Shown: piece by piece, positions 21,072 through 31,652 of the stretch
Position numbering within the stretch: position 1 is the stretch's first letter
How the letters are laid out: each line of letters starts with the position of its first letter
NCBI RefSeq assembly: GCF_009689585.1
Contig: NZ_AP018694.1
Location: 744,001 to 808,000 of the forward strand
DNA length: 64,000 nt
Reading direction: 5' to 3'
Source: Aquipluma nitroreducens
GTDB lineage: Bacteria; Bacteroidota; Bacteroidia; Bacteroidales; Prolixibacteraceae
Notes under the pieces: generated by a model
The model's input: the letters and a program-made list of their open reading frames with translations, nothing else
Told to the model about the DNA's origin: nothing
Database searches by the model: none
Program-made: the position numbers and the translations under genes

Positions 21072-22100
21072 CTATTGTTTCAGATGCTTGTCGAGAAAAT
21101 CAACTATAATTGTGATAACTTGTGGATCTGAGAATTCAGCGCTAGCATGCCTGGCACCTTCAATGACATAACGTGTTGAATTGACTCCTGCTTCACGCAA
21201 AGAATTATGCATCAACAAGGTCTGGCTGGGCGAAACCGATACATCCAGAGTTCCGTGAAATAGTAAAAATGGAGGATCATTTTTATTAACATAATTAATT
21301 GGATTTGCCTTTGCAACAACTTCGGGTTTATCAAGGCTTGTCAATCCGCTGTTTTTACCATGTATAAATTTCCCGTCAGGAGAGATTAAGGTAAAATGAG
21401 CATTGGCTGCTGCTTCATCATAATCCGCCCCAATTTTAGTCAGATCAGATAACCCATAAACGTCAATTGCTGCCTGAACATCACTACTTTGATCGATATT
21501 TTCTCCTGCTTCAAATTCTTTTACTCCGTTGGTTGTGCCAACCATGGCAGCCAAATAGCCCCCTGCTGATTCGCCCCAAACAGCAATTTTATCGGGATTA
21601 ATTCCATATTCTTTTGCATTTGCCCGAAGGAAGCGAATGGCAGCCTTAATGTCTTTTACAGCATCACTGTATATACCATTACTGACTACGTGGTACTGAA
21701 CGCTTGCAACCACATAGCCTACTTTAGCAACTTCAAAACGATCATAGAGATTCCTTTCTTTTGAGGCTGAAGAAAACCCTCCGCCCACAACATAAACTAC
21801 GCATGGACGAATCTTATCATCTTTATAGGTAAGTAAATCCATCGAAAGTGACATAGGATCTCCGTCAATACTTTTGGACTTGTGGTAAACAATATCCTTC
21901 AGCAGATGTATTTCGGAGTCCGCAGGAATTTCCCTTAGAAAACGTCTTTCTTTTGAGAGATCCTTTAAAAGAATACTGGTACTGTTGTCGCTTGGTTTAA
22001 TGAATTTGGGCATTAATAATCCATCAGCTCCGCCTTGTGCAAATGCCGGAATACTGAAGATTGCCATTACAATAAAACCAAGTATATATTTTGTTTTCAT
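21072..22100 (-). CDS. Exported alpha/beta hydrolase (BD-FAE/acetyl esterase type)
   Basis: A secreted serine esterase of about 342 residues. The ATG at 22100 is preferred because it gives the signal MKTKYILGFIVMAIFSIPAF, while the longer frame from 22133 adds 11 unlikely residues. The oxyanion motif VYVVGGGFSSA (HGGGF-like with Val-Gly in place of His-Gly), the nucleophile elbow AVWGESAGGYLAA, and the Asp/His pair FLLFHGTLDVSVSPS and VIEGARHASAEF are visible. It probably removes acyl groups (acetyl or hydroxycinnamoyl) from the glycan or glycoside before the rhamnosidases act. It sits between the type-B carboxylesterase and the PepSY protein. Confidence 0.86.
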   Translation of the reverse strand: MKTKYILGFIVMAIFSIPAFAQGGADGLLMPKFIKPSDNSTSILLKDLSKERRFLREIPADSEIHLLKDIVYHKSKSIDGDPMSLSMDLLTYKDDKIRPCVVYVVGGGFSSASKERNLYDRFEVAKVGYVVASVQYHVVSNGIYSDAVKDIKAAIRFLRANAKEYGINPDKIAVWGESAGGYLAAMVGTTNGVKEFEAGENIDQSSDVQAAIDVYGLSDLTKIGADYDEAAANAHFTLISPDGKFIHGKNSGLTSLDKPEVVAKANPINYVNKNDPPFLLFHGTLDVSVSPSQTLLMHNSLREAGVNSTRYVIEGARHASAEFSDPQVITIIVDFLDKHLKQ

Positions 22101-22193
22101 CTTTTTATCATGAATGTTTAGATTAAAATTCACTTTGTTAAATTAACAGGTCAGGAAAACCCTTTAAGATGAGATTTTCACCAGCAATATGTT

Positions 22194-23852
22194 TTATAAT
22201 CTTCCAATTGATCGCCACATATCAACTTCTTCTTTGAACCTGTTATTGATTACCTCGCATGTTGAATCGATGCGCATGGTTGGCCGATCAACTAAGTTAT
22301 AAGCGGGCCATTCAGGAACTCCTTCGGCAGCGGGTTTTCCGGTACGTGCAAAAATTGTCCATAACTCTGCAAAGTGATGCGATGCGGTGAACCTTTCCGG
22401 GCGGTTACCGCCGAAACTCATGCGCGGTTGTTCGCCGGCTTTGGGTGGAACTTCATTATTGAATTTGAATGAAATATCCATCGCATGTGGCGTACCCATT
22501 GGATAATCTGTTCCTGGAATTTTATTCTCTGATTTATATCCGAAATTGTACAAATAAACCGGGGCTCCATTTTGCTTAACTTTTCGTTCAGCAATATTGA
22601 TTGAGCCCAATCCCATCATCGTAATCGATGATATTGCCACAAAAATGTCAGGAGCAGAAGCGTTGGGTCTTGATTTTCGATAAACCTCAATAATTTTTCG
22701 GGCATTGTCGCCATATTGTGGCTCGAGTTTGGCCTGCAAACCTGCAAAATCGAGTTTGAACGATTCTGTATCATGTCTTTCCCAGGCGAAAAAGGTGTAT
22801 TCATCTTCATTCCAGCCGGTTAGCAAAGGTTTATTTCGGGATATTTCTGGTGCAGTCGGATCGAACGGATGGTGCGGCAGCACAACACCATCGACAACCG
22901 GACCAAAGCCCCTTGTTCTGTTTTTCTTATCGAGGCTGGGCGCAACAAAAGTGAATTTGGCCTGGGCTGCTAATAAATCGGCTGCCGGTATTTCAAGCAG
23001 TTTTTGCCAGTCTTTGCGGTCGATATTTAGTTCTTTTAAAAGTTTCTCAGTTGTTTCTGAAGCAATTTCGCGGTCGGTCATTCGAACGCCGGGTCCACTT
23101 TCGATGGATGCCTTGTTAAAATAAGGGGCCGCTTCGGGCAAGGCATACAAACATGAAGTTTTGGCACCGCCACCCGATTCTCCAAAGATCATGACATTGT
23201 TAGGGTCACCACCGAATTCAGCAATATTATCATGCACCCATTTCAATCCGGCGGTAATATCCAACAAGCCCATATTGCCCGATCCGGCGTAATCCGATCC
23301 GGCAATTTCATCCAGATAAAGAAAGCCAAGTAATCCGAGCCGATGATTGGGTTCAACCACCACCACATCGAAATTTCGGGCCAGATTGGCGCCATCCTGA
23401 CCTCCGGCACCTCCTGAGCCAACTACAAAGCCGCCACCATGATTGTAAAACATCACGGGGCGTTTTTTCCCATCATTGGCCGGAGTCCAGACATTCAGGA
23501 AAAGGCAGTCTTCGGAAGGATCTGGCTCATTCCGGCGGGGAGCCTGAATAGCAGGTGCGCCCAATTGCAAAGCATCGCGCACCCCAGTCCACGGATCAAG
23601 TGGTGCAGGCCGACGAAATCTTCGGTCGCCCGAAACCCGACCGGCATAAGGTATGCCTTTAAAAATATTCACTCCTTCGGTTCTGATTCCACGAATCTTA
23701 CCATGAGTTATTTCTGTTTCTATAAAATCTTCGGTTCTGATTTGATTAGGTTGTGAGCCAATTGCTGAATATCCAAATTTGGAAAAAGCAACAACACCCG
23801 CTGTGGCTAGTGAGAACCTCAAAAAAAATTGTCTTCTGTTTAGCTGATTCAT
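22194..23852 (-). CDS. Type-B carboxylesterase/lipase family protein
   Basis: A 552-residue exported esterase. The N-terminus NRRQFFLRFSLATAGVVAFS looks like a Tat signal. Family signatures are EDCLFLNVWTP, the oxyanion loop MFYNHGGGFVVGSG, the nucleophile elbow MIFGESGGGAKTSCLY, and catalytic Glu/His candidates in TGWNEDEYTFF and GTPHAMDI. Such enzymes hydrolyse carboxylic esters, including phenolic esters of plant material. It is the first gene after the SusD terminator hairpin and presumably belongs to the same utilisation locus. Substrate assignment is inference. Confidence 0.9.
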   Translation of the reverse strand: MNQLNRRQFFLRFSLATAGVVAFSKFGYSAIGSQPNQIRTEDFIETEITHGKIRGIRTEGVNIFKGIPYAGRVSGDRRFRRPAPLDPWTGVRDALQLGAPAIQAPRRNEPDPSEDCLFLNVWTPANDGKKRPVMFYNHGGGFVVGSGGAGGQDGANLARNFDVVVVEPNHRLGLLGFLYLDEIAGSDYAGSGNMGLLDITAGLKWVHDNIAEFGGDPNNVMIFGESGGGAKTSCLYALPEAAPYFNKASIESGPGVRMTDREIASETTEKLLKELNIDRKDWQKLLEIPAADLLAAQAKFTFVAPSLDKKNRTRGFGPVVDGVVLPHHPFDPTAPEISRNKPLLTGWNEDEYTFFAWERHDTESFKLDFAGLQAKLEPQYGDNARKIIEVYRKSRPNASAPDIFVAISSITMMGLGSINIAERKVKQNGAPVYLYNFGYKSENKIPGTDYPMGTPHAMDISFKFNNEVPPKAGEQPRMSFGGNRPERFTASHHFAELWTIFARTGKPAAEGVPEWPAYNLVDRPTMRIDSTCEVINNRFKEEVDMWRSIGRL

Positions 23853-24204
23853 GTCTTTATTAGATTTTAGAGTAGTAAATTAATTATTTATCAAAAAGAT
23901 AATTTATGCACATAAATACCCACTGTGCATTGGATAAAATCAATCCCTTAGCCATTGCTATGGAAGCATTATTAGCATTGCGACAATCAGATTGTCAGGC
24001 AATAATGACTAAACAACCAGCCTAGTTATTGAAATAGAATCAATTAAGAGAAAATATATAGAAATAGGTATTTGAAAATTCAGATTCAAATAAGTTATAA
24101 AGGAAAAGAAAGACTGCCGTTCTCTTTCAAACTAACTGAAATTTCCCGGCAGTCTTTGTTGTTTTTATGATTAAGAAATTAATCTATAATACATAAACTG
24201 ACCT
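23853..24204. other. Intergenic gap, no gene seen
   Basis: AT-rich spacer between the carboxylesterase and SusD genes. It contains the terminator hairpin at 24109-24157 and otherwise nothing I can assign. A promoter for the downstream esterase-rhamnosidase genes probably lies in it. Confidence 0.6.
24109..24157 (-). terminator. Intrinsic terminator after the SusD-like gene
   Basis: Perfect 11-bp arms AAAGACTGCCG (24109-24119) and CGGCAGTCTTT (24147-24157), followed on the minus strand by TTTCTTTTCC. It would end the SusC-SusD transcript or attenuate it before the esterase genes. Confidence 0.8.
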
Positions 24205-25719
24205 TTAAAAATAAGGTGTGTACAATGATTCTGCAGCAGGCAAAGGCCATGTTAGCTGTATGTCAGCAAAAGCAGCTACCGGAAGCTGAAATCCAGTAAA
24301 ATAGTAATAAGCTGATGGATTTGCCTTAACCTTGTTTCCAAAAGCAGCTATTACCTCAACTGCTTTACCTGTTCTTACAAGATCGAGCCAGCGTTTATTT
24401 TCGAAAGCAAATTCAATTCTACGTTCTTTTGCAATTGCATTACGCACATCACTTTGTGAACTGGCAGTGCTTGCAGCCAATCCTGCCCTGCTTCTTACCT
24501 GATTGAGGAATGGAAGAGCTTCGGCTGGTTTGTTTTGCTCGTTTAGTGCTTCAGCAAGGAAAAGAAGTACTTCAGCATAACGATAAACTGGCCAGTTGTC
24601 GTTACTTTGATTCATTCTTTCGTGAGGATGAAGATATTTTTTACAAAATGGAAGTGTTTCTCCACGTGTATTTGCAACGGTTCCTATAGTTGCATCATAT
24701 CGTGAATCGCCGGTTTCATATGCTGCAAGTAGATCAGGAGAAGGTGCATTAAAACCCTCTGCCTGCCCTGTATTCGCCTGAGCATCAACTGTTCCGGTTA
24801 GTGCTGCCATAGCTGCAGTGCTTAAAGGATAAGGTAACATACCATAACAAAATGTGCTGCTATATCCGTCAGATCCCGCCCGATACTGTATCTCGAATAT
24901 GGATTCTTTGTTATTTTTATTTGCAGGAGCAAATATACTGGCATAATTTGTCATCAATGAATATTCACCTGATGTTACGATAGACCGCAGTAAAGTCTCG
25001 GCTACTGCATAGTTTTTTTGAACCATATAAACATTTGCCAAAATCATCTGAGCAGTTCCTTTTGTTACTCTACCAACATCAGCTTGACCACTTTTTGCCG
25101 GCAACAAACCAACAGCAGCATTTAAGTCATTAATAATCTGCTTGTAAACTTCATCAACAGATGCCAATGGAAGTGCAGTTCCATCAAAAGTAGTAACAGG
25201 TTCGGTATGTAATGGTACAGGACCGAAATACTGAACCAGGTCAAAATATGCGAATGCCCTTAAACAGAGTGCCTGACCTTTAATATTACCCCTTAATGCC
25301 TCGTCGGTAAAAGAAGCTTTGTCAACGGTTGAAAGAACCTTATTGGCATTGGCAATAGCGCTATAAGTTCGCTGATATTTAAAGGTTGATACACTATTCG
25401 ATTCAAGATGTATAAAATTGGCAACTTCTTCCTGACTAACTGTTGCCCTGAATTGCGGTTGATAAAAAAAGCGGGCGTTATCAGAATGCATTTCTCCCAT
25501 CAAATAAGCTGCATTCGCTCCGTTACTGGTAGCACTGGTACCAGTATATAATTCTCTGAATGGCGCATAAACAGCATTAACCGCAGCTTGAAGGTCAGCC
25601 TGTGTCTTATAGTAAACATCGTCAGTCAGGGCAGTTTTTGAATTGATCGTCAAGAATTCATCTCCGCATGACATTAACAATGAACCTACTAATCCTAATA
25701 TTATGAATTTTATTTTCAT
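24205..25719 (-). CDS. SusD/RagB-family outer-membrane glycan-binding lipoprotein
   Basis: A 504-residue surface lipoprotein that caps the SusC transporter and binds the glycan. The signal and lipobox MKIKFIILGLVGSLLMSCGD put the lipidated Cys at residue 18. SusD-type TPR helices are seen in TDDVYYKTQADLQAAVNAVY, GQALCLRAFAYFDLVQYFG and YRYAEVLLFLAEALNEQN, with the C-terminal AIAKERRIEFAFENKRWLDL block. It follows SusC by 25 bp. The partner pair defines this as a polysaccharide utilisation locus. Confidence 0.95.
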   Translation of the reverse strand: MKIKFIILGLVGSLLMSCGDEFLTINSKTALTDDVYYKTQADLQAAVNAVYAPFRELYTGTSATSNGANAAYLMGEMHSDNARFFYQPQFRATVSQEEVANFIHLESNSVSTFKYQRTYSAIANANKVLSTVDKASFTDEALRGNIKGQALCLRAFAYFDLVQYFGPVPLHTEPVTTFDGTALPLASVDEVYKQIINDLNAAVGLLPAKSGQADVGRVTKGTAQMILANVYMVQKNYAVAETLLRSIVTSGEYSLMTNYASIFAPANKNNKESIFEIQYRAGSDGYSSTFCYGMLPYPLSTAAMAALTGTVDAQANTGQAEGFNAPSPDLLAAYETGDSRYDATIGTVANTRGETLPFCKKYLHPHERMNQSNDNWPVYRYAEVLLFLAEALNEQNKPAEALPFLNQVRSRAGLAASTASSQSDVRNAIAKERRIEFAFENKRWLDLVRTGKAVEVIAAFGNKVKANPSAYYYFTGFQLPVAAFADIQLTWPLPAAESLYTPYF

Positions 25720-25744
25720 TTTAATGATTCTTATTTGTTAGTAA

Positions 25745-28700
25745 TTAGAAACCAATATTCAAACCAAAAGAAACTGTCCTTGGAATCGGAAAGCTTGCAA
25801 AATCGCTACCAAGAGTCAAGGCACTGGTAGAACCATTTTGTGTAAAACTGTTCCCCGATTCAGGATTGGCTCCTCTGTACTTAGTAAAAGTGTATAACTG
25901 TTGTACACTCATAAACACTCTTAAATTAGTGAACACTTTCTTTGTTGGTATTGAGTATCCTAATGTCACATTCTTAATAGCAAGATAGCTACCGTCGCTC
26001 AAAAATCTTGAACTAACCCAGTCACGTTCATTGGATGTTCCTGATGTAGATTTTCCATATTTTCCAGCTCCTGGATTTTCAGGAGAACGCCATCTGTCTT
26101 TTAATTCCTTATATACATTAAAGTTGCCATCAAGATTCGCTAACGACTGATCATTCCATACGATAATTTTATTACCATATGCACCAGCCAAAACAACTGA
26201 TAAATCAACGTTTTTGTACGAAAAAGTATTTGTCATTCCATAAGTAAACTTTGGAGTTGGATCGCCAATTATGGTACGGTCATCATTATCTCCACCGTTC
26301 GTAATTCTTCCATCTGGTGCACCATTTGCACCACCACCTACATCCTTATACTTAATTGTTCCGACTTCTGACAAAATAGCTTTTGGGCTACTGTCAAACT
26401 CTGCCTGATTATCATAAACTCCATCCCATACCATTCCATAGATCATCCCAATTTTTCCACCAACTTTGGTAATGTTTGAGCTAAAAAGACTGCTGTAAAT
26501 TCTGTCGATTCCTCCTGAAAGAGCCATAACTTTATTGTCTGTAAATGCTATATTGAAGGAAGTCTCCCAGGAAAATTTGCCAACCAGGTTTTTAGTGCTC
26601 AGCAAGAATTCATGCCCCCAGAACTTAAGTTCACCGATATTAGCCATAAAAGAACTATACCCTGACTCCTGTGCTACAGAGACACCATAAAGCAAGCTTG
26701 TTGTCCTTCTGGTATAATAGTCATAGCTTAAATTAATTCTGTTTTTAAAGAAGCCTGCGTCAAAACCAAAGTCAAATTCTTTTGTTTTCTCCCATGTGAG
26801 ATTTGAATTAGGCAAAGACGCTTGAACAGCACCACTGTATACTGTAGGCCCGAAAATAGCATTATTGGCAGTTGCACCGGCATTTACAGTAGCATATTGG
26901 GTATAATTACCGATACTGTTATTTCCAACAACACCAAAAGAACCACGTAATTTCAATAAAGAAAGTTTTTCAAATCTTTTCATAAACGCCTCATCCGAAG
27001 CTATCCATCCCAAAGAAGCTGAAGGGAAATAACCCCATCTGTTATCTTTACCAAATCTTGAAGAGCCGTCTGCCCTTAATGCTAGAGAGAGAAGGTATCT
27101 GTTTTGATAATTGTAATTTACCCTTGACAAATAAGACATCATACTCCATTCCTGAACATCGTTAGCTGTATTAGCATTACGAACAATATTGGGAGCTGCC
27201 GAAATTGTTGGAACCCGATCATCGGTAAATCCATTGTATGCAATGCCGGCGCTTTCAGAGATAAATCGCTGAATTGTTGCACCACCCAATAAATCAAGAT
27301 TATGGCCACCAAAAGAGTTTTTATAAGTCGCTGTATTTTCGTTCAACCACGACAAATATCCTGAATTGCTGATAGAGGCACTTGCAACAGAAGGCGTATA
27401 AGCTCCTACAGTTGAAGGTGTTACGTTCTGATACTTAGTGCTGAAGTATTCCATATTGATAGTGGTTTTAAGCACTAATCCCTCAATTGGCGAATATTGG
27501 GCAAAAGCATTTGATAACAGGCGCATGCTTTTTGTTTTATTTGTGATTACTTTCGCATTCCATATCGGGTTTGCCTGTGCGTTAACGGTCACTGGTTCGA
27601 AAAAGTTATTTTTGAGATTTCCCTCTGTATCATATGGATTAAAAATCGGCCAAGTAGTCAATGCATTGGCAAGCAAACCACCTCTTCCTACAAAACCAGC
27701 CCAGGCAATACCATCGGTATCTGGCATATTATCATCAGAATAAGTTGGAGCTAAGCTAAACCCTGTCTTAACTTTATCAGATACATCAAATTCAGAATTA
27801 ATGCGTAACGAAAATCTTTGATAATTAGAATTAATTACAACACCGTCCTGATTCAAATAACCTAAAACTGCAGTGGTACTCGATCTTTTGTTTGAACTAC
27901 TAAAACTTAGACTATAGTCCATAGTTGGCGCAGTTCGCAGCATTTCATCGTAAAAATTTGTGCCCTCGCCGTATTGAGCCGGATTTTGCCAAACAGTGGG
28001 TACCGGACGTTTCAAATCGTCATAATAATCTTTTCTGAATTGTGCATATTCCGTAGCATTCATCATTTCCGGACGTCCTTTTTGTGGAACTTGCTGCAGT
28101 CCATAATTGGCAGCAAAGTTAATTGAGGTCTTTTCTCCCCTACCACCTTTTTTGGTAGTAACCAGAATAACTCCATTAGCAGCTCTTGATCCATACAAAG
28201 CGGCTGATGATGCGTCCTTCAGCACAGAGATATTTTCGATTTCGTTTGGATTTAAAGAACTGATGTCTCCATTAATAGGGAATCCGTCAACAACGTATAA
28301 AGGACTGTTTCCAGCTGTTAGCGAAGCTTGTCCACGAACACGAATAGACATTCCCTGTCCAGGTCTACCAGTGGTTTGATTAATTTGAACACCGGAAAGT
28401 TTTCCCTGAAGTTTTTGGGCAGCTGTTGTCACTGGTATATCGGCAAGCTCGTCAGTACCGACTGACTGAATAGAACCGGTTACGCTCTTTTTTGATTGTG
28501 TTCCATAACCTACAGCCACAACTTCGTCGAGCCCAATTGATTCTTCAATCATCACCACATTGATACTTGATTTCGATGAAACAGCAATTTCCTGTGATTT
28601 CATTCCAACAAAGGAAAAAGCAAGAGTTGCATTAGCAGGAACATTAGGAATATTGTAGTTTCCATCCATGTCCGTAATCATACCTTGGGTCGTGCCTTTA

Positions 28701-29170
28701 ACAACCACGGTTACACCCGGCAATGAAGCTCCGGTTGAATCGGTGACCTTTCCTGAAACTACCTTAGGTTGCTGCTGGTTGTTTCCAACATTACCATTAT
28801 CAGAAGGAGTAAGAACAACCTGACGATCAATAATCTTGTAGGAAATATTTGTACCCCTGAAAAGCTCTTTTAAAGTGTTTTCAATACTTTGATTTTCTAC
28901 AGAAACAGTTACTTTCTGAGCGACATCAACAAGCTTCCCGTTGTACAAAAAATAAAAATCAGACTGATCTTCGATTGCACTTAAGATATTCTCAATCGAT
29001 GCGTTTTCCTTTTTGAAGTTAAATTTTGCATTTTGCGAATAAACGCCAGTTGCAAAAATCTGAATAGCAGAGAATAAAACAACAAATAAAGTTATTTTCA
29101 TCTTTCTAATAATTTTTTTTAGCGGGACATAAGTATCCGCCTCCCATTGAAGGGAATGTTTTTTTTTCAT
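25745..29170 (-). CDS. SusC/RagA-family TonB-dependent outer-membrane transporter with STN domain
   Basis: An 1141-residue outer-membrane importer. Residues 20-45 are the signal (ITLFVVLFSAIQIFATGVYS). A secretin/TonB short N-terminal (STN) domain at about 48-120 signals to the FecR protein. A carboxypeptidase-like beta-sandwich (VSGKVTDSTGASLPGVTVVV, then FVGMKSQEI) spans about 138-215. The plug (PLYVVDGFPINGD, VLKDASSAALYGSRAANGVI) and the 22-strand barrel ending PIPRTVSFGLNIGF follow. The STN domain and the upstream sigma/anti-sigma genes mean it is probably induced by its own substrate through trans-envelope signalling. Confidence 0.95.
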   Translation of the reverse strand: MKKKHSLQWEADTYVPLKKIIRKMKITLFVVLFSAIQIFATGVYSQNAKFNFKKENASIENILSAIEDQSDFYFLYNGKLVDVAQKVTVSVENQSIENTLKELFRGTNISYKIIDRQVVLTPSDNGNVGNNQQQPKVVSGKVTDSTGASLPGVTVVVKGTTQGMITDMDGNYNIPNVPANATLAFSFVGMKSQEIAVSSKSSINVVMIEESIGLDEVVAVGYGTQSKKSVTGSIQSVGTDELADIPVTTAAQKLQGKLSGVQINQTTGRPGQGMSIRVRGQASLTAGNSPLYVVDGFPINGDISSLNPNEIENISVLKDASSAALYGSRAANGVILVTTKKGGRGEKTSINFAANYGLQQVPQKGRPEMMNATEYAQFRKDYYDDLKRPVPTVWQNPAQYGEGTNFYDEMLRTAPTMDYSLSFSSSNKRSSTTAVLGYLNQDGVVINSNYQRFSLRINSEFDVSDKVKTGFSLAPTYSDDNMPDTDGIAWAGFVGRGGLLANALTTWPIFNPYDTEGNLKNNFFEPVTVNAQANPIWNAKVITNKTKSMRLLSNAFAQYSPIEGLVLKTTINMEYFSTKYQNVTPSTVGAYTPSVASASISNSGYLSWLNENTATYKNSFGGHNLDLLGGATIQRFISESAGIAYNGFTDDRVPTISAAPNIVRNANTANDVQEWSMMSYLSRVNYNYQNRYLLSLALRADGSSRFGKDNRWGYFPSASLGWIASDEAFMKRFEKLSLLKLRGSFGVVGNNSIGNYTQYATVNAGATANNAIFGPTVYSGAVQASLPNSNLTWEKTKEFDFGFDAGFFKNRINLSYDYYTRRTTSLLYGVSVAQESGYSSFMANIGELKFWGHEFLLSTKNLVGKFSWETSFNIAFTDNKVMALSGGIDRIYSSLFSSNITKVGGKIGMIYGMVWDGVYDNQAEFDSSPKAILSEVGTIKYKDVGGGANGAPDGRITNGGDNDDRTIIGDPTPKFTYGMTNTFSYKNVDLSVVLAGAYGNKIIVWNDQSLANLDGNFNVYKELKDRWRSPENPGAGKYGKSTSGTSNERDWVSSRFLSDGSYLAIKNVTLGYSIPTKKVFTNLRVFMSVQQLYTFTKYRGANPESGNSFTQNGSTSALTLGSDFASFPIPRTVSFGLNIGF

Positions 29171-29288
29171 AAGTTTGTAGTTAATAAGTTTATACTTTAT
29201 TTAGATCCTGATGCAAACAGGATTGAACAGAAGGGAAGTTACCAGCTTCCCTTTTTTAATTGTTAGTTTTTGAGTTTATACCATATAC

Positions 29289-30326
29289 CTATTTTTTTGA
29301 GATTAAAACTTTGCGCTTACTAAAAGAGGAATCGTCTTGCTTAGATCCCGAAAGTATTTTATATGTAATTGGCGTACTGTATGATAATAGTCGAAGTGCT
29401 TCTTCAAGCGATTCGTGTTTAAATGTTGCAGTGAACACATAATCACTTTTTAAAACTTCCTCGTCGAAAATAATTTCGGCATTAAACCAACGCCCTAAAC
29501 GAGCTGCCACATCATTGGTGTCGTCGTTCTTAAAAATCAAAGCTCCGTCGATCCATCCAATGTATTTTTTCCCGTCGGCATTGGTTATATGGTACTGTTT
29601 ATCTGCTTTTTGATATACAATTATTTCATTTTCATTCAATTGAACCGATTTGTTCGAATCTTTACTAACTGCTGACAAAAGCGAAACCTTGCCGTGTTCC
29701 AAATAAGTGGTTATCTCATTATCTTCCTTATAGTTAGATATATTAAAACGTGTTCCGGTAGCTTTAACTTTACATCCGTTCAGATCAACGTAAAAGGGAT
29801 GCTCTTTGTCTGATTCGACTTGAAAGTATGCTTCTCCCTCCAATTTAACTTCCCGCACCTTGCCGGTGAATTCATCCGGATAGGTCAACTTACTACCCGA
29901 ATTAATCCATACTTTAGTTCCGTCGCTCAACTGAATTTGTGAGCGGACACCAAAGGTAGTTTCCGAAGTTTTCATCAGGCTAACCTTTTTAGAAAACGTT
30001 GAAGGTTTTGAGATATTCCAGGCTGTGTAAATGAGAAGTGGTAATAGAAGAATAGCTGCCACTTTCTGAAAATTCATCACGAATGTATTTTTGTTGGAAT
30101 GCTTATTCAGCTTTTTCTTGACCAGAAGCAAATCGTGGCTAACATCTATCTTCTTCATGGCATCCAGCGCGTCATAATACGTCAGGACTTTTATTATTTC
30201 ATTGTATTCTGCTACGTTTTCTGAAGATAATTTGAGCCAGGATTGCAGCTCGTGTTGCTGTGCACTATCCATTTCATTGGAAAATTCCAGTGCAATTAAA
30301 TGATATATGTAGTTTTTATCTTCCAC
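29289..30326 (-). CDS. FecR family anti-sigma factor
   Basis: A 345-residue inner-membrane anti-sigma regulator. A cytoplasmic helical part (about 1-75) binds the sigma factor, a single membrane segment lies near 85-103 (VAAILLLPLLIYTAW), and the periplasmic FecR domain contains SQIQLSDGTKVWINSGSKLT, VKLEGEAYFQVE and GTRFNISNY. A C-terminal DUF4974-like part (FTATFKHESLEEALRLLSYS) probably contacts the STN domain of SusC. It lies between the sigma factor gene and SusC, the standard order for hybrid glycan-sensing circuits. Confidence 0.94.
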   Translation of the reverse strand: MEDKNYIYHLIALEFSNEMDSAQQHELQSWLKLSSENVAEYNEIIKVLTYYDALDAMKKIDVSHDLLLVKKKLNKHSNKNTFVMNFQKVAAILLLPLLIYTAWNISKPSTFSKKVSLMKTSETTFGVRSQIQLSDGTKVWINSGSKLTYPDEFTGKVREVKLEGEAYFQVESDKEHPFYVDLNGCKVKATGTRFNISNYKEDNEITTYLEHGKVSLLSAVSKDSNKSVQLNENEIIVYQKADKQYHITNADGKKYIGWIDGALIFKNDDTNDVAARLGRWFNAEIIFDEEVLKSDYVFTATFKHESLEEALRLLSYSTPITYKILSGSKQDDSSFSKRKVLISKK

Positions 30327-30416
30327 TTTGCTTTCGTATTTACATTACCTAAGACGTAATTTTTTGAATTACCCCCCATGCAAGTTCAGAAAATATCTGA
30401 AGTAAAGCAATCGGAA

Positions 30417-31007
30417 CTATCGGAGAAAGTGAAAAAATTCGAAAAGAGCCAGTAATGGCAAGTAATCCTTTAATTCGACTCTTAGAATATGGAGTGCTTT
30501 GGTCATCTGATTTTCTACTGTTTTTTCAGATAAATTCAATTTTTCAGCAATCTCACGGTTTTTCATTCCATGTAATCTGCTTAGCTCAAAAATCTCACGA
30601 CATCTTTCAGGGAGCTTGCTAAGGCTATTATTAAAAAGAGCTTCGAGTTCAGCAAAGACATATGTTTCAAATGATTCATCGCTGCTGTCATTTTGAACCG
30701 TGATTTCTTGAGTCCTGATACTTCTGTTTTTCTTCCGAAGCAAATCGAAACATTTATTTTTTACGGCAATAAACAGATATGACCGGATGGAAAACTGGAT
30801 GTTTAGTTCCTGTCGATTTTTCCAAAACTTAACGAAAACATCCTGAACAATATCTCTTGCTTCCTCTTCCTGAAGAGAAATCATTTTTTGGGCATAGACA
30901 CACAATCCAGGATAGTAGTAGTTGAAAAAGAAGTCGAAAGCATATTCTTTCCCCTTCTTCATTTCTTCAAATAAGAAAAGCTCCTTCTCATGATATTTCA
31001 TATCCAT
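30417..31007 (-). CDS. RNA polymerase ECF sigma factor (sigma-70 family, Bacteroidetes type)
   Basis: An ECF sigma factor of about 196 residues with region 2 (AFDFFFNYYYPGLCVYAQKM, DIVQDVFVKFWKNRQEL) and region 4 (LPERCREIFELSRLHGMKNR, EIAEKLNLSEKTVENQM). The start at 31007 (MDMKYHEKEL) matches the usual family length. An in-frame ATG at 31073 would add 22 hydrophobic residues not expected in a sigma factor. It should direct transcription of the SusC/SusD genes when released by the FecR protein. It is the first gene of the locus on the minus strand. Confidence 0.92.
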   Translation of the reverse strand: MDMKYHEKELFLFEEMKKGKEYAFDFFFNYYYPGLCVYAQKMISLQEEEARDIVQDVFVKFWKNRQELNIQFSIRSYLFIAVKNKCFDLLRKKNRSIRTQEITVQNDSSDESFETYVFAELEALFNNSLSKLPERCREIFELSRLHGMKNREIAEKLNLSEKTVENQMTKALHILRVELKDYLPLLALFEFFHFLR

Positions 31008-31073
31008 CCAAAAATGTTTTAGATATTCAGGGAATAAAAGTAAAATATTTTCAGACTTATTATGAAAGACCAT

Positions 31074-31652
31074 CCAACAACTTTAGCTCCTAGGTTTTGA
31101 ACCAAAAAAGAAAAGCTAAACTTAACGACAAACCTATCTGTACGCTATTTCAAAATTTGATCTATAATTTGTATGAGGGCTTGCGTTACGGTGGCCTAGC
31201 ACAAAAGCCGTTTACCAAAAAGCAGTTCTGGAATCAAATTCCCGAATCTGAAAAATAACTCACTCCCGAACTAGCATTGGATCACCCGCAGAAAGCTCTA
31301 CGCATGCAAAATAACATGGTTATACACCGACAATTGTTGGAAATATGTTTTAGAAAGTTCAGTATACCGCTTAATCAAAGGACAAGGATAAATACAGGCG
31401 ATCGGAAACATTGCAGCGCCATGACCGCCGATCTCACTCAAACCTCTGGCAATGTAATTACTAAATTTTCAAAATTCACATTTAATTTGAATTCAAATAA
31501 GCAGATTTGAATTCAAGGCTCATGACTTTGAACTCTTGATATAAAAACAACAACAAGTTTAAAATCAACAATATACAGCAATACGTTTAGATTGAGAAGT
31601 CTCTTCTATTTTGTGATTTTTTACTTCATTTTGCTAGTCAAACCAATAAAGA
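31074..31652. other. Intergenic gap, no supported gene
   Basis: About 580 bp with only short frames and no recognisable protein. A 'TTTGAATTCAAAT'-type palindromic stretch recurs near 31480-31515. A promoter for the sigma factor gene must lie at its left end. It may contain decayed sequence, but I cannot identify the origin. Confidence 0.5.

Noticed and set aside
31277-31510. 77-codon frame in the gap left of tRNA-Lys
   Set aside because: No motif, no plausible leader and unusual composition; it is probably a chance frame.
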